From Nitrospirota bacterium (GTDB taxonomy: Bacteria; Nitrospirota_A; Leptospirillia; Leptospirillales; Leptospirillaceae): a stretch of DNA of 10,321 nucleotides. This document shows positions 1 through 6,341 of the stretch, piece after piece. The stretch is from the NCBI GenBank assembly GCA_021795275.1, contig JAJYPO010000076.1, positions 1 through 10,321 on the forward strand. The letters run 5' to 3'. Position 1 is the stretch's first letter. Each line of letters begins with the position of its first letter. Both the position numbers and the translations under genes were made by a program. The notes beneath the pieces are model-generated. The model worked only from the letters and a program-made list of their open reading frames with translations, made no database searches and was not told the origin of the DNA.

Positions 1-308
1 AGGAATCCTGGCGTCAGGCGTTGCAGAATGCCTTCGCGTCCTTCAATACGGGACCTTACGTTCTGCAGCCCTTTCGGTCGACGCGCGTGCTTTCCCTTTC
101 GGGATTTGACTTTCTGTCGGAGGAGGATCGTGAAGAGGGGTATCGCGTGCGCGTCTGTCCCTACTTTTTCGTTGCAAATGGCAAGGTCATTACGGGCGGT
201 GTTCTGGCAACAGCCTGTCCAAAAGATAAAAAGCTGATTCATGGGATGGTCGACTCGATCCTGTCACCTGTCTGGGCCGGAAAGGGCATGGAGGGCTCCG
301 GCGCTTGA
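1..308 (+). CDS. C-terminal fragment of an unrecognised protein (5' end outside window)
   Basis: The reading frame is open from the left edge (first complete codon at 3) to a TGA at 306-308, giving about 101 residues of a protein that starts upstream. A TTG at 21 is available but has no clear ribosome site, and the frame continues to the edge, so I read this as the end of a longer gene. The fragment is mixed hydrophobic and polar, with two cysteines, a strand-like stretch around VCPYFFVANGKVITGG, and a short Gly/Ser-rich end. I see no transmembrane helix, catalytic motif or family signature that I recognise. It is followed by 91 bp without a gene before kamA, so it is probably the last gene of an upstream unit. 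Function unknown. Confidence 0.6.
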   Translation, partial: ESWRQALQNAFASFNTGPYVLQPFRSTRVLSLSGFDFLSEEDREEGYRVRVCPYFFVANGKVITGGVLATACPKDKKLIHGMVDSILSPVWAGKGMEGSGA

Positions 309-332
309 GAGGTTCGTCTGGACTTATATGAG
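305..332 (+). promoter_or_regulatory. Candidate sigma70-type promoter for kamA-bluB-dcd
   Basis: TTGAGA at 305-310 (5 of 6 matches to the -35 consensus) and TATGAG at 327-332 (4 of 6 to the -10 consensus) are separated by 16 bp. This would start a transcript about 60 bases upstream of the kamA ATG at 400. The -35 overlaps the stop codon of the preceding gene. The match is only moderate, and no other good promoter is visible in the 309-399 gap. Confidence 0.3.
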
Positions 333-399
333 TTAATGAAGACGATTGACGCGGTTTCTGCTTAGGCCCGGCCACCAATGTCCGGGGAGCGAGGATAAG

Positions 400-1659
400 A
401 TGGATGAATGGCAGGAACTGCTTGTCGGGGGAATTCGAAGGAGTGAGGATATTCCTCCGGACTGGGCTTTCGTTCGGGACGGGATTGGTCCCGAAAATGT
501 GGAAACCCTCTACCCTCTCAGAATCAATTCCTATTATCAGTCATTGATCGAGCGTCCCGATGATCCGATCGGTCTTCAGGTCCTTCCGGACCCAGTGGAA
601 TGGATGGACGGGGAGAGCCCGCTCGATCCTCTTGGAGAAGACGAGGACAGCCCTGTTCCTTCCATCGTCCACCGGTATCCGGACCGGGTCCTTTTTCTCG
701 TCACGAACCAGTGTCCGATCTATTGCCGATACTGCACCCGAAAGAGACTTGTCGGTAAACCGGAAGGGGTTGTGACGCGCGAGGAGCTCCGGCAGGGAAT
801 CGCCTATATCAGAGAGCATGCGGAGGTTCGCGACGTCGTGCTCTCTGGAGGGGATCCCCTCATGCTGAAGGACGAACTGCTGGAAGAAGTCCTTTCGGGG
901 TTGCGATCCATTCCCCATCTGGAAATTATCCGCATCGGAACGCGTGTTCCCTCCGCCCTTCCACAGAGGGTGACCCCGGCTCTTTGCCAGATGCTGAAGC
1001 GCTATCACCCTCTCTACATGAACCTGCATTTCAACCATCCCCGGGAAATCACCCCGGAATCCTCCCGGGCCTGCACACTGCTCGCCGATGCGGGCATTCC
1101 TCTCGGATGTCAGACGGTCCTCATGAAGGGGGTCAACGATGATGCCGGAGTTCTTGCGACCCTCTTCAAACAGCTTCTCCGGATCCGAGTCAAACCCTAT
1201 TACCTTTATCAGGCGGACCTGACGAGAGGGGCCAACCACTTCCGGACTCCGCTCTCCACGGGGCTTTCGATCATGCGGGAGCTTCAGGGCCATATTTCCG
1301 GAATGGCGATTCCGCATTTTGTGATCGATGCCCCTGGGGGCGGGGGGAAAATCCCTGTCCTGCCTGACGACTACCTTGTCGGAAGAGAAGGGGGGAACAT
1401 CATTCTCAAGAATTATGAGAACCAGCTTTTTTCCTATCCCGATGTCGAACCCACTCCCTTCCCGGACGTGGAACGAGGTCTTCGCGAGGCTGATTCGATC
1501 GAAAAAAAGAAAAGCGGCTCCGATGAAAGATCCCTTGAAAAAAACTCGGGCCCGTCACTGCTTCCGAATGGTCATTCGGCCAAGAACGATCGAAATGGAC
1601 GCGTGCCGGGGATTGCCTCGCCTTCCTTCACGAAGCCTGCTGACCGGAGCCCTTTATGA
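400..1659 (+). CDS. kamA: Lysine 2,3-aminomutase family radical-SAM enzyme
   Basis: Predicted PLP-dependent radical-SAM aminomutase that converts L-lysine to L-beta-lysine in the cytoplasm (419 aa). The [4Fe-4S] motif CxxxCxxC is at C105, C109 and C112, followed by a SAM-binding SGGD at 149-152. The PLP lysine is K317 in PGGGGK. Acidic residues D273 (YQAD) and D310 (IDAPGG) have the same spacing to C105 and K317 as the lysine-binding aspartates of clostridial KamA, which argues for lysine over glutamate as substrate. PGGGGK also argues against EpmB, which lacks it. The ATG at 400 was chosen because GAGG at 391-394 precedes it; an upstream in-frame TTG at 346 has no ribosome site. The last 70 or so residues are a charged, Ser/Pro-rich tail without cysteine, so the clostridial zinc site is missing. 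Beta-lysine could serve as a compatible-solute precursor, but no acetyltransferase (ablB) lies here. The stop overlaps bluB by 4 bp (ATGA). Confidence 0.87.
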   Translation: MDEWQELLVGGIRRSEDIPPDWAFVRDGIGPENVETLYPLRINSYYQSLIERPDDPIGLQVLPDPVEWMDGESPLDPLGEDEDSPVPSIVHRYPDRVLFLVTNQCPIYCRYCTRKRLVGKPEGVVTREELRQGIAYIREHAEVRDVVLSGGDPLMLKDELLEEVLSGLRSIPHLEIIRIGTRVPSALPQRVTPALCQMLKRYHPLYMNLHFNHPREITPESSRACTLLADAGIPLGCQTVLMKGVNDDAGVLATLFKQLLRIRVKPYYLYQADLTRGANHFRTPLSTGLSIMRELQGHISGMAIPHFVIDAPGGGGKIPVLPDDYLVGREGGNIILKNYENQLFSYPDVEPTPFPDVERGLREADSIEKKKSGSDERSLEKNSGPSLLPNGHSAKNDRNGRVPGIASPSFTKPADRSPL

Positions 1660-2405
1660 TAGACCCGTCCATAGGTGACAACCACCCGGACCTTTCCCTG
1701 CCGGATGCGGAAAAGACGGGTGTTTATCATGCCATATACACACGCAGGGATATTCGCAGGGAATTTCTCTCCGATCCCGTCCCGAATGAAATCCTGATCC
1801 GGCTCCTGAAGGCGGCCCACCATGCTCCGTCGGTCGGTTTCATGCAGCCTTGGAACTTCATACTGATCGAGAATTCAGTCGTCAGGCAGGAACTTAAAAG
1901 GGTCGTAGACAAGGAAAGAAGGGCTGCGGCGATCGTGTTCGAGTCGCCTCGCTCGGAAAAATTCCTCTCTCTTAAGGTGGAGGCGATTCTCGACGCCCCG
2001 GTCCTCATCGGGGTCACCATTGATCCCGCCCGGGAGGGTCCGTTCGTTCTGGGGCGGCTTTCCGATCCGGACACCGATGTCTACAGCGCTTCCTGCGCTA
2101 TCATGAATCTATGGCTGGCCGCCCGCGCCGAAGGGATCGGAATGGGATGGGTGACAATCTTCCGACGGGAGGATGTTCAGGGAATTCTGAATCTTCCATA
2201 CCATGTCAAGCCGATCGGCCTCCTTTGTCTTGGCTATGTCCGGGAGTTTCCCCGGAAACCCATGCTGGAAACGGAGGAATGGGCCTACCGGCAACCCCTC
2301 TCCAAACATGTCTTCGTGGATGGGTGGGGCAAGCAGGAAGGGCCGTTCTGGGAATCGATCAGCGATGACCTTGATACGAAGGATGTGTGGCCTTGGGAAC
2401 GTTGA
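1656..2405 (+). CDS. bluB: 5,6-dimethylbenzimidazole synthase (flavin destructase)
   Basis: Cytosolic nitroreductase-fold enzyme that breaks down reduced FMN with O2 to form 5,6-dimethylbenzimidazole, the lower ligand of vitamin B12 (249 aa, close to the usual length). Typical BluB features are RRDIR at 30-34 with D32, the flavin-site stretch APSVGFMQPW at 57-66, and the late signature NLWLAARAEGIGMGW at 151-165. These separate BluB from ordinary NAD(P)H nitroreductases. D32 matches the essential Asp of Sinorhizobium BluB in both motif and number. The residue matching its Ser167 is Thr here (T167), a conservative change that keeps the hydroxyl. The ATG overlaps the kamA stop by 4 bp and is preceded by CGGAG at 1645-1649, which indicates translational coupling. 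The O2 requirement fits an aerobic host that makes its own cobalamin ligand. No other cobalamin gene is in the window. Confidence 0.92.
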   Translation: MIDPSIGDNHPDLSLPDAEKTGVYHAIYTRRDIRREFLSDPVPNEILIRLLKAAHHAPSVGFMQPWNFILIENSVVRQELKRVVDKERRAAAIVFESPRSEKFLSLKVEAILDAPVLIGVTIDPAREGPFVLGRLSDPDTDVYSASCAIMNLWLAARAEGIGMGWVTIFRREDVQGILNLPYHVKPIGLLCLGYVREFPRKPMLETEEWAYRQPLSKHVFVDGWGKQEGPFWESISDDLDTKDVWPWER

Positions 2406-3514
2406 GTGATTGCCAGATCCGTAGCTTGATTGCCGAGGCCGTTGTCACCTCCGAAAGGGAGTGGGGGGGGCGGCAGGTTCAGCCGGCTTCACTCGATCTC
2501 CGGCTCGGAGACATTGCCTACCGGCTCCGTTCGAGTTTCCTTCCCCTTGAAACCCCTGTTTCCGAACTATTGCCAGACCTGGCCCTTTATTCTTTCGACA
2601 TTCATTCCTCCCCCTTTCTTGAAAAAGGTGCGGTCTATCTGGTGCCCTTGTCCGAGGCTCTGGCCCTCCCTCCCTTTCTCTCGGCAAAGGTGAATCCAAA
2701 ATCCTCCACTGGCAGACTCGATGTCTTTACCCGGGTCCTGACGGAAAGAGGGGATCGATTCGACGATATCCCGGCGGGGTACAAAGGAAAATTGTACCTT
2801 GAAATCTTCTCTCGCTCGTTTACCTTAAAGATTAGTCCGGGACTAGCTCTTTGTCAGATACGTTTTTTCTCGGATAGGCGATTTCTTTCCGATGCTGAAA
2901 TCCTCGAGCGACAGAAAAAATCCTCTCTTTATCATGTTTCAAACGACGCCTCCCCCGAAACCTTTCGTGACAGGATCGTCGATGGGGGGCTTTACCTGGG
3001 GGTCCGTCTTCGGGGAGAGTCGATCGTCGGTTTCAGGGCTCGTCCTGATGCCGGCATTCTCAGCCTTCTCCCAGGCGACACCCAGCGGGCAACCGAGTTC
3101 TGGGAGCCAATCCGTGGGGTGCCACGGGGGGAGATGATTCTGGAGCCGGAAAAGTTTTATCTATTCGCATCGAGGGCCAAGATCCGGGTCCCGCTGGATC
3201 TTGCCGCTGAAATGCTCCCTTTTGACGCGGCGGCGGGAGAGCTCAGAACACACTATGCCGGCTTTTTTGACCCGGGATTCGGACTCTCTGGAGAAGGGGC
3301 TCGGGGAGTTCTGGAAGTAAGACCGCACGACGTCCCCTTTCGTATTGTCGATGGCCAACCGGTTTTCAAGCTGCGGTACGAGCGAATGGAGCGTGAACCG
3401 GACATTCCCTATGGCCAGGGAATCGGATCAAGCTATACCAACCAGGGACTGAATTTAAGCCGTTATTTCATTAACGACTTCTCCGTGATCGAATCCTCCT
3501 GCAATAAGGATTGA
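2387..3514 (+). CDS. dcd: Long-form 2'-deoxycytidine 5'-triphosphate deaminase (tandem dUTPase-fold domains)
   Basis: Predicted to deaminate dCTP to dUTP for thymidylate synthesis. At 375 aa it is about twice the length of E. coli Dcd (193 aa) and matches the less-studied long DCD family. The N-terminal half has QPASLDLRLG at 32-41, the nucleotide-binding KSSTGR at 105-110, and LEIF at 138-141, where E139 corresponds by eye to the catalytic Glu of Dcd. The second half (about 200-335) again looks like a dUTPase-type beta barrel (ILEPEKFYLF at 251-260, HYAGFFDPGFG at 289-299), which suggests an internal duplication. The polar tail, about 340-375, is Tyr/Asn/Ser-rich. The GTG at 2387 overlaps bluB by 19 bp and has AAGGA at 2379-2383 only 3 bases away. 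A TTG at 2393 would be better spaced, and a TTG at 2402 would give a TTGA overlap, so the start is uncertain by up to five codons. It is the last gene of the kamA-bluB-dcd unit. Confidence 0.85.
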   Translation: MALGTLSDCQIRSLIAEAVVTSEREWGGRQVQPASLDLRLGDIAYRLRSSFLPLETPVSELLPDLALYSFDIHSSPFLEKGAVYLVPLSEALALPPFLSAKVNPKSSTGRLDVFTRVLTERGDRFDDIPAGYKGKLYLEIFSRSFTLKISPGLALCQIRFFSDRRFLSDAEILERQKKSSLYHVSNDASPETFRDRIVDGGLYLGVRLRGESIVGFRARPDAGILSLLPGDTQRATEFWEPIRGVPRGEMILEPEKFYLFASRAKIRVPLDLAAEMLPFDAAAGELRTHYAGFFDPGFGLSGEGARGVLEVRPHDVPFRIVDGQPVFKLRYERMEREPDIPYGQGIGSSYTNQGLNLSRYFINDFSVIESSCNKD

Positions 3515-3539
3515 TTTTAGAGAAAGAAAAAAATATGAT
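3511..3539 (+). promoter_or_regulatory. Sigma70-type promoter of tRNA-Asn
   Basis: TTGATT at 3511-3516 and TATGAT at 3534-3539 (5 of 6 to the -10 consensus) are separated by exactly 17 bp. The predicted start near 3546 lies about 30 bases before the mature tRNA. The spacer is A-rich. The -35 element overlaps the dcd stop codon (TGA at 3512-3514), so the tRNA promoter is packed against the end of the preceding gene. Confidence 0.6.
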
Positions 3540-3577
3540 GATTCAGATGTTCCGTCGTTGATCAAACTCCTCCTTGT

Positions 3578-3653
3578 TCCCCGGTAGCTCAGTTGGCAGA
3601 GCGGGTGACTGTTAATCACCATGTCGCAGGTTCGAGCCCTGCCCGGGGAGCCA
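3578..3653 (+). tRNA. tRNA-Asn (anticodon GTT)
   Basis: A complete 76-nt cloverleaf with all stems paired. The acceptor is TCCCCGG (3578-3584) with CCGGGGA (3643-3649), then discriminator G and an encoded CCA at 3651-3653. The D stem is GCTC (3587-3590) with GAGC (3599-3602). The anticodon stem is GGTGA (3604-3608) with TCACC (3616-3620), around the loop CTGTTAA with anticodon GTT at 3611-3613. The T stem is GCAGG (3626-3630) with CCTGC (3638-3642), around TTCGAGC. It reads AAC and AAU codons. It sits alone between dcd and the transporter gene, and I see no integrase or repeat of its 3' end nearby. Confidence 0.97.
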
Positions 3654-3779
3654 TTTTCGGTTCATCCTTTCCTTAAATCCCTTTCGGCGTTCCCTTCATC
3701 TTGATCGGTGCTTCCTCGATGCCACTACATTTCGTGGATCCCTGGGATCGCTTCCACCTCTCACTGTCGGGGGGTTTCC

Positions 3780-4997
3780 GTGATCTTCATCGATGACTGG
3801 AAGGCCCTCGGAGAGGCCGAGCGACGCGTCGTGGCTGCTGCTTTCCTGGGCTGGGCGCTTGATGCCTTTGATTTTTTTCTCCTCGTCTTTGTCCTTAAGG
3901 ATGTTTCCCGGGCTTTTTCGGTTTCCCTGACGACAGTCACCGAAGCCATTTTCCTGACCCTCGCCACACGGCCTCTGGGAGCCCTGATCTTTGGAGCCCT
4001 CGCCGACCGCTACGGGCGAAGGCCGGTCCTGATGGCGGTCGTTCTTCTCTATCCTTTTTTCGGTTTCCTGTCGGCCATCGCCCCGACCATCGGGACATTT
4101 CTCATTCTCAGAGGATTGTTCGGAGTAGCGATGGGAGGTGAGTGGGGAGCCGGATCCTCCCTCGTCATGGAAAGCATTCCCGTCTCCTGTCGGGGCTTCG
4201 TTTCGGGAGTTTTGCAGGCTGGATATCCGTCGGGGTATCTCCTCTCGTCTCTGGCCTATGCGCTCATCTATCCGGCCACCGGCTGGAGAGGTCTCCTGAT
4301 GCTTGGAATCCTTCCGGCCTTCCTCGTTTTCTTCATTCGTAAAAATGTTCCCGAATCGCCTTCATTTTCACAGCGAAGACCGCATCTTTCCAAAAACTGG
4401 AAAACCTTGGCCTGGAACCATTGGAAACTTGCCGTCTTTGCGGTAGTCCTGATGACCGCATTCAATTTTCTCGGCCATGGAACTCAGGATCTCTATCCCA
4501 CATTTCTTGAGTCAGTCCATCATCTGGCGCCTGGAACGGTCGGGGGAATTGCGGTTTTTTATAACTTCGGGGCGATTCTGGGGGGGATCATCCTTGGAAC
4601 TGTTTCTGAGCGCGTTGGGAGAAGGCGCGCCATTCTGTGTGCGGCACTCCTTGCTCTGGCGGTTTTGCCATTCTGGGCCGGAGCCGACGGGATGCTGGCC
4701 CTTGCTGCAGGAGCGTTTCTGATGCAGTTTGCGGTCCAGGGGGCCTGGGGGGTCATTCCCGTCTATCTGAACGAGATATCTCCGCCAGAAATCAGGGGAG
4801 CCTTTCCTGGAGTCGTTTATCAGACCGGCAATCTTCTGGCTTCCGCAAATGCCACCCTTCAGGCCCTGCTGGCCAACCATCTGGGAGGAAGACTGGGGAT
4901 TTCCCTGGGATTGGTTGCGGCCGTGGCTGCCGTCACGATTGTGGCTCTGATAGGTCGGGGACCGGAGCGAAAGGGAGAACGCCTCCATTGCGGATGA
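3780..4997 (+). CDS. MFS carboxylate:H+ symporter, sialate/lactate (Jen1-like) type
   Basis: Inner-membrane major facilitator of 405 aa with about 12 hydrophobic helices. The MFS loop signature RPLGALIFGALADRYGRR is at 64-81, GGEWGAG at 119-125 and NEISPPEIRGAFPG at 331-344. The segment NFLGHGTQDLYPT at 229-241 closely follows the conserved motif of fungal Jen1 lactate permeases (NxxS/THxS/TQDxxxT), with Gly in place of the first Ser/Thr. Together with the early LGWALDAFDFF, this places it in the sialate:H+ symporter family, whose members import monocarboxylates or sialic acid, so a small organic acid is the likeliest substrate. GTG at 3780 was chosen because a GGGGGG run (3769-3774) lies 5 bases upstream. 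A further in-frame GTG at 3708 would add 24 residues with no clear ribosome site and no family match. The gene converges on the RuBisCO-like gene with only 36 bp between them and no clear terminator. Confidence 0.8.
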   Translation: MIFIDDWKALGEAERRVVAAAFLGWALDAFDFFLLVFVLKDVSRAFSVSLTTVTEAIFLTLATRPLGALIFGALADRYGRRPVLMAVVLLYPFFGFLSAIAPTIGTFLILRGLFGVAMGGEWGAGSSLVMESIPVSCRGFVSGVLQAGYPSGYLLSSLAYALIYPATGWRGLLMLGILPAFLVFFIRKNVPESPSFSQRRPHLSKNWKTLAWNHWKLAVFAVVLMTAFNFLGHGTQDLYPTFLESVHHLAPGTVGGIAVFYNFGAILGGIILGTVSERVGRRRAILCAALLALAVLPFWAGADGMLALAAGAFLMQFAVQGAWGVIPVYLNEISPPEIRGAFPGVVYQTGNLLASANATLQALLANHLGGRLGISLGLVAAVAAVTIVALIGRGPERKGERLHCG

Positions 4998-5033
4998 CAC
5001 AACAGAGACATTCTCCATTCGAAAAAACGGACT

Positions 5034-6215
5034 CTAGACGTAGGTGGCGAAGGCTGTGAGCGCGCGATCGAGGGCCTTGTGCTTTTTGCGGAACTTCTCC
5101 AGGGGAACCCCCTGGGACCAGGCTTCCCAAGATTGCCGGATGGATTGACCTCCGGCCCTGGCTCCATCGGGATGGCCGCAGACCCCTCCTCCGCATAGGT
5201 AGGCGAAGTCGGGGCCGAAAAGATCGGCATGGACCCCCAGGGTGCCCGCGTGCATTCCCCCGCCTACGGCGACCAGCGAAGACTTCATCTCCCCCATCGG
5301 GGTTCGGCATATCTCTCGAACCGTTTTAAGGTCCGATTTTTTCGCCTTGAGGGTGCCCTTGAGCGCCGGATAAAGAATGAGGTCCGATCCCAGAATCCGC
5401 ATGAACCGGGTCCAGGCGCGAACCGACATGCCATGCGTTTGCCATAGCCAGTCGCTTGTGGCCATGTGCGCCATGATCGGGACCTGGGAGTGGCGCGCAA
5501 GCTCTTCCAGCATGGGGAATCCGCTCGCGGCCGGAGAGAGCATGGCAATTTTTGCTCCCGTCCGGGCTCCTTTAAGATAGCGGTCTATCATGTTCTGGGG
5601 CCGGTCCACGGTGTGCATCATGACCCACTTGGGCTCCCCCGTCTCGGCTTCGGCCCGGCGTGCGGCATCAACCGTTGCCTCGAGCCTTTTGATATAATCA
5701 GCCTCCGGCTCCTGCAGAAGCTCATCTGATTTGACGACATCCATTCCTCCGACAAGACTTTCGTAGGCGATGGTCGCATACTCCTTGGGCGTCAGCCCCT
5801 GGGAGGGCTTCAGGACGGTGATAAAGAGAGGACGCTTCGGATTCCCGCGCCTTGCCGCGATGCCCTCCTCGCCGAATTGGGGTCCTGGGAGTCTTGAAAG
5901 AAGAGCGGGAGAGGGTTCAAAGTCGGTGAGCTCGATCGACTTAAGGATGTTGAGGCAGCTGATTTCTCCTGCGATGGAAAGCACGAGTCCATAGGCCGAG
6001 GAGATCCGTTGGGAAGGGACCATGATCTCCACCCGGGCGTATTTTTTACCCTCCTCGACTTTGAGCGGCTTTGCCGCGAAGCTCTCTGTCCCGGCTGTTT
6101 CGTAAGCCGTTTTCTTGACCCCCAGACTCATTTCCCGGGCGATCAGGGCGGCTGCCCTGGGAACGTCATTGGATCGGATCGTATAGGTGGTCCTGATGAT
6201 CTCAGGTTTGCTCAT
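5034..6215 (-). CDS. RuBisCO-like protein (form IV, probably AMC group)
   Basis: Large-subunit RuBisCO homologue of 393 aa, shorter than true large subunits (about 450-480). By-eye alignment shows conserved metal and carbamate residues: K136 (spinach K175), K162 (K201, the carbamylated lysine), D164 and E165 in the VVKSDE stretch, H250 (H294), and the phosphate-binding CGGGVCGHPDG at 341-351. Several substrate residues are changed: K177 to S138, R295 to M251, H327 to Y282, S379 to G318, N123 to E84. Loop 6 is Lys-rich but does not match the GK of RuBisCO. Carboxylation is therefore unlikely; known form IV proteins catalyse enolisation or isomerisation of sulfur-containing or sugar phosphates. 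The pattern recalls the acid-mine-consortium clade, of unknown function. ATG at 6213-6215 was chosen because AGAGGA lies about 8 bases upstream on the coding strand; 36 further upstream codons look like leader sequence. It is divergent from the flavin reductase gene. Confidence 0.88.
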   Translation of the reverse strand: MSKPEIIRTTYTIRSNDVPRAAALIAREMSLGVKKTAYETAGTESFAAKPLKVEEGKKYARVEIMVPSQRISSAYGLVLSIAGEISCLNILKSIELTDFEPSPALLSRLPGPQFGEEGIAARRGNPKRPLFITVLKPSQGLTPKEYATIAYESLVGGMDVVKSDELLQEPEADYIKRLEATVDAARRAEAETGEPKWVMMHTVDRPQNMIDRYLKGARTGAKIAMLSPAASGFPMLEELARHSQVPIMAHMATSDWLWQTHGMSVRAWTRFMRILGSDLILYPALKGTLKAKKSDLKTVREICRTPMGEMKSSLVAVGGGMHAGTLGVHADLFGPDFAYLCGGGVCGHPDGARAGGQSIRQSWEAWSQGVPLEKFRKKHKALDRALTAFATYV

Positions 6216-6254
6216 GGATGGGGTCCTCTGCTCTTGGGGATCGTTGGTGGGTTG

Positions 6255-6276
6255 TGGGAATTCGGTTACATTCCCA
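6255..6276. promoter_or_regulatory. Perfect dyad, candidate operator in the divergent RLP/reductase region
   Basis: TGGGAAT (6255-6261) and ATTCCCA (6270-6276) are perfect 7-bp inverted arms separated by 8 bp, a 22-bp site typical in size for a dimeric regulator. With a 3-base offset the symmetry continues outward (TTGT at 6252-6255, ACAA at 6279-6282). It lies in the 126-bp gap between the RuBisCO-like gene (start 6215, minus strand) and the reductase gene (start 6342, plus strand). A -10-like TACAAT at 6278-6283 sits directly beside it on the plus strand without a good -35, as expected if an activator is needed. No regulator gene is in the window. Confidence 0.45.
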
Positions 6277-6341
6277 TTACAATAGGGCAAAGAGGGAGTC
6301 ACAGGCAAGAAGCCGACAAACACAAGAAAGGATCAAAATTC

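Noticed and set aside
541..1317. 258-codon open frame antisense to kamA
   Set aside because: It lies wholly inside a clear radical-SAM gene, shows no family motif and is explained by codon bias of the sense gene.
3737..3749. GATCCC-T-GGGATC palindrome upstream of the transporter
   Set aside because: The one-base centre cannot form a good hairpin, no T-run follows, and nothing else suggests an operator; it contains a BamHI-like core that could be chance.
3708..3779. 24-codon N-terminal extension of the transporter
   Set aside because: No ribosome site precedes the GTG at 3708, while the GTG at 3780 follows a G-rich site and gives the normal MFS start.
4998..5033. Bidirectional terminator between the convergent transporter and RuBisCO-like genes
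   Set aside because: The 36-bp gap has an A6 run (5022-5027) but no stable inverted repeat that I can find.
6216..6323. 36-codon N-terminal extension of the RuBisCO-like gene
   Set aside because: The added residues do not resemble any RuBisCO N-terminus, and the ATG at 6215 has AGAGGA at proper spacing.
6009..6341. 111-codon upstream extension of the reductase gene
   Set aside because: It is antisense to the RuBisCO-like gene over most of its length, has no similarity to flavoreductases, and the ATG at 6342 has a good ribosome site.
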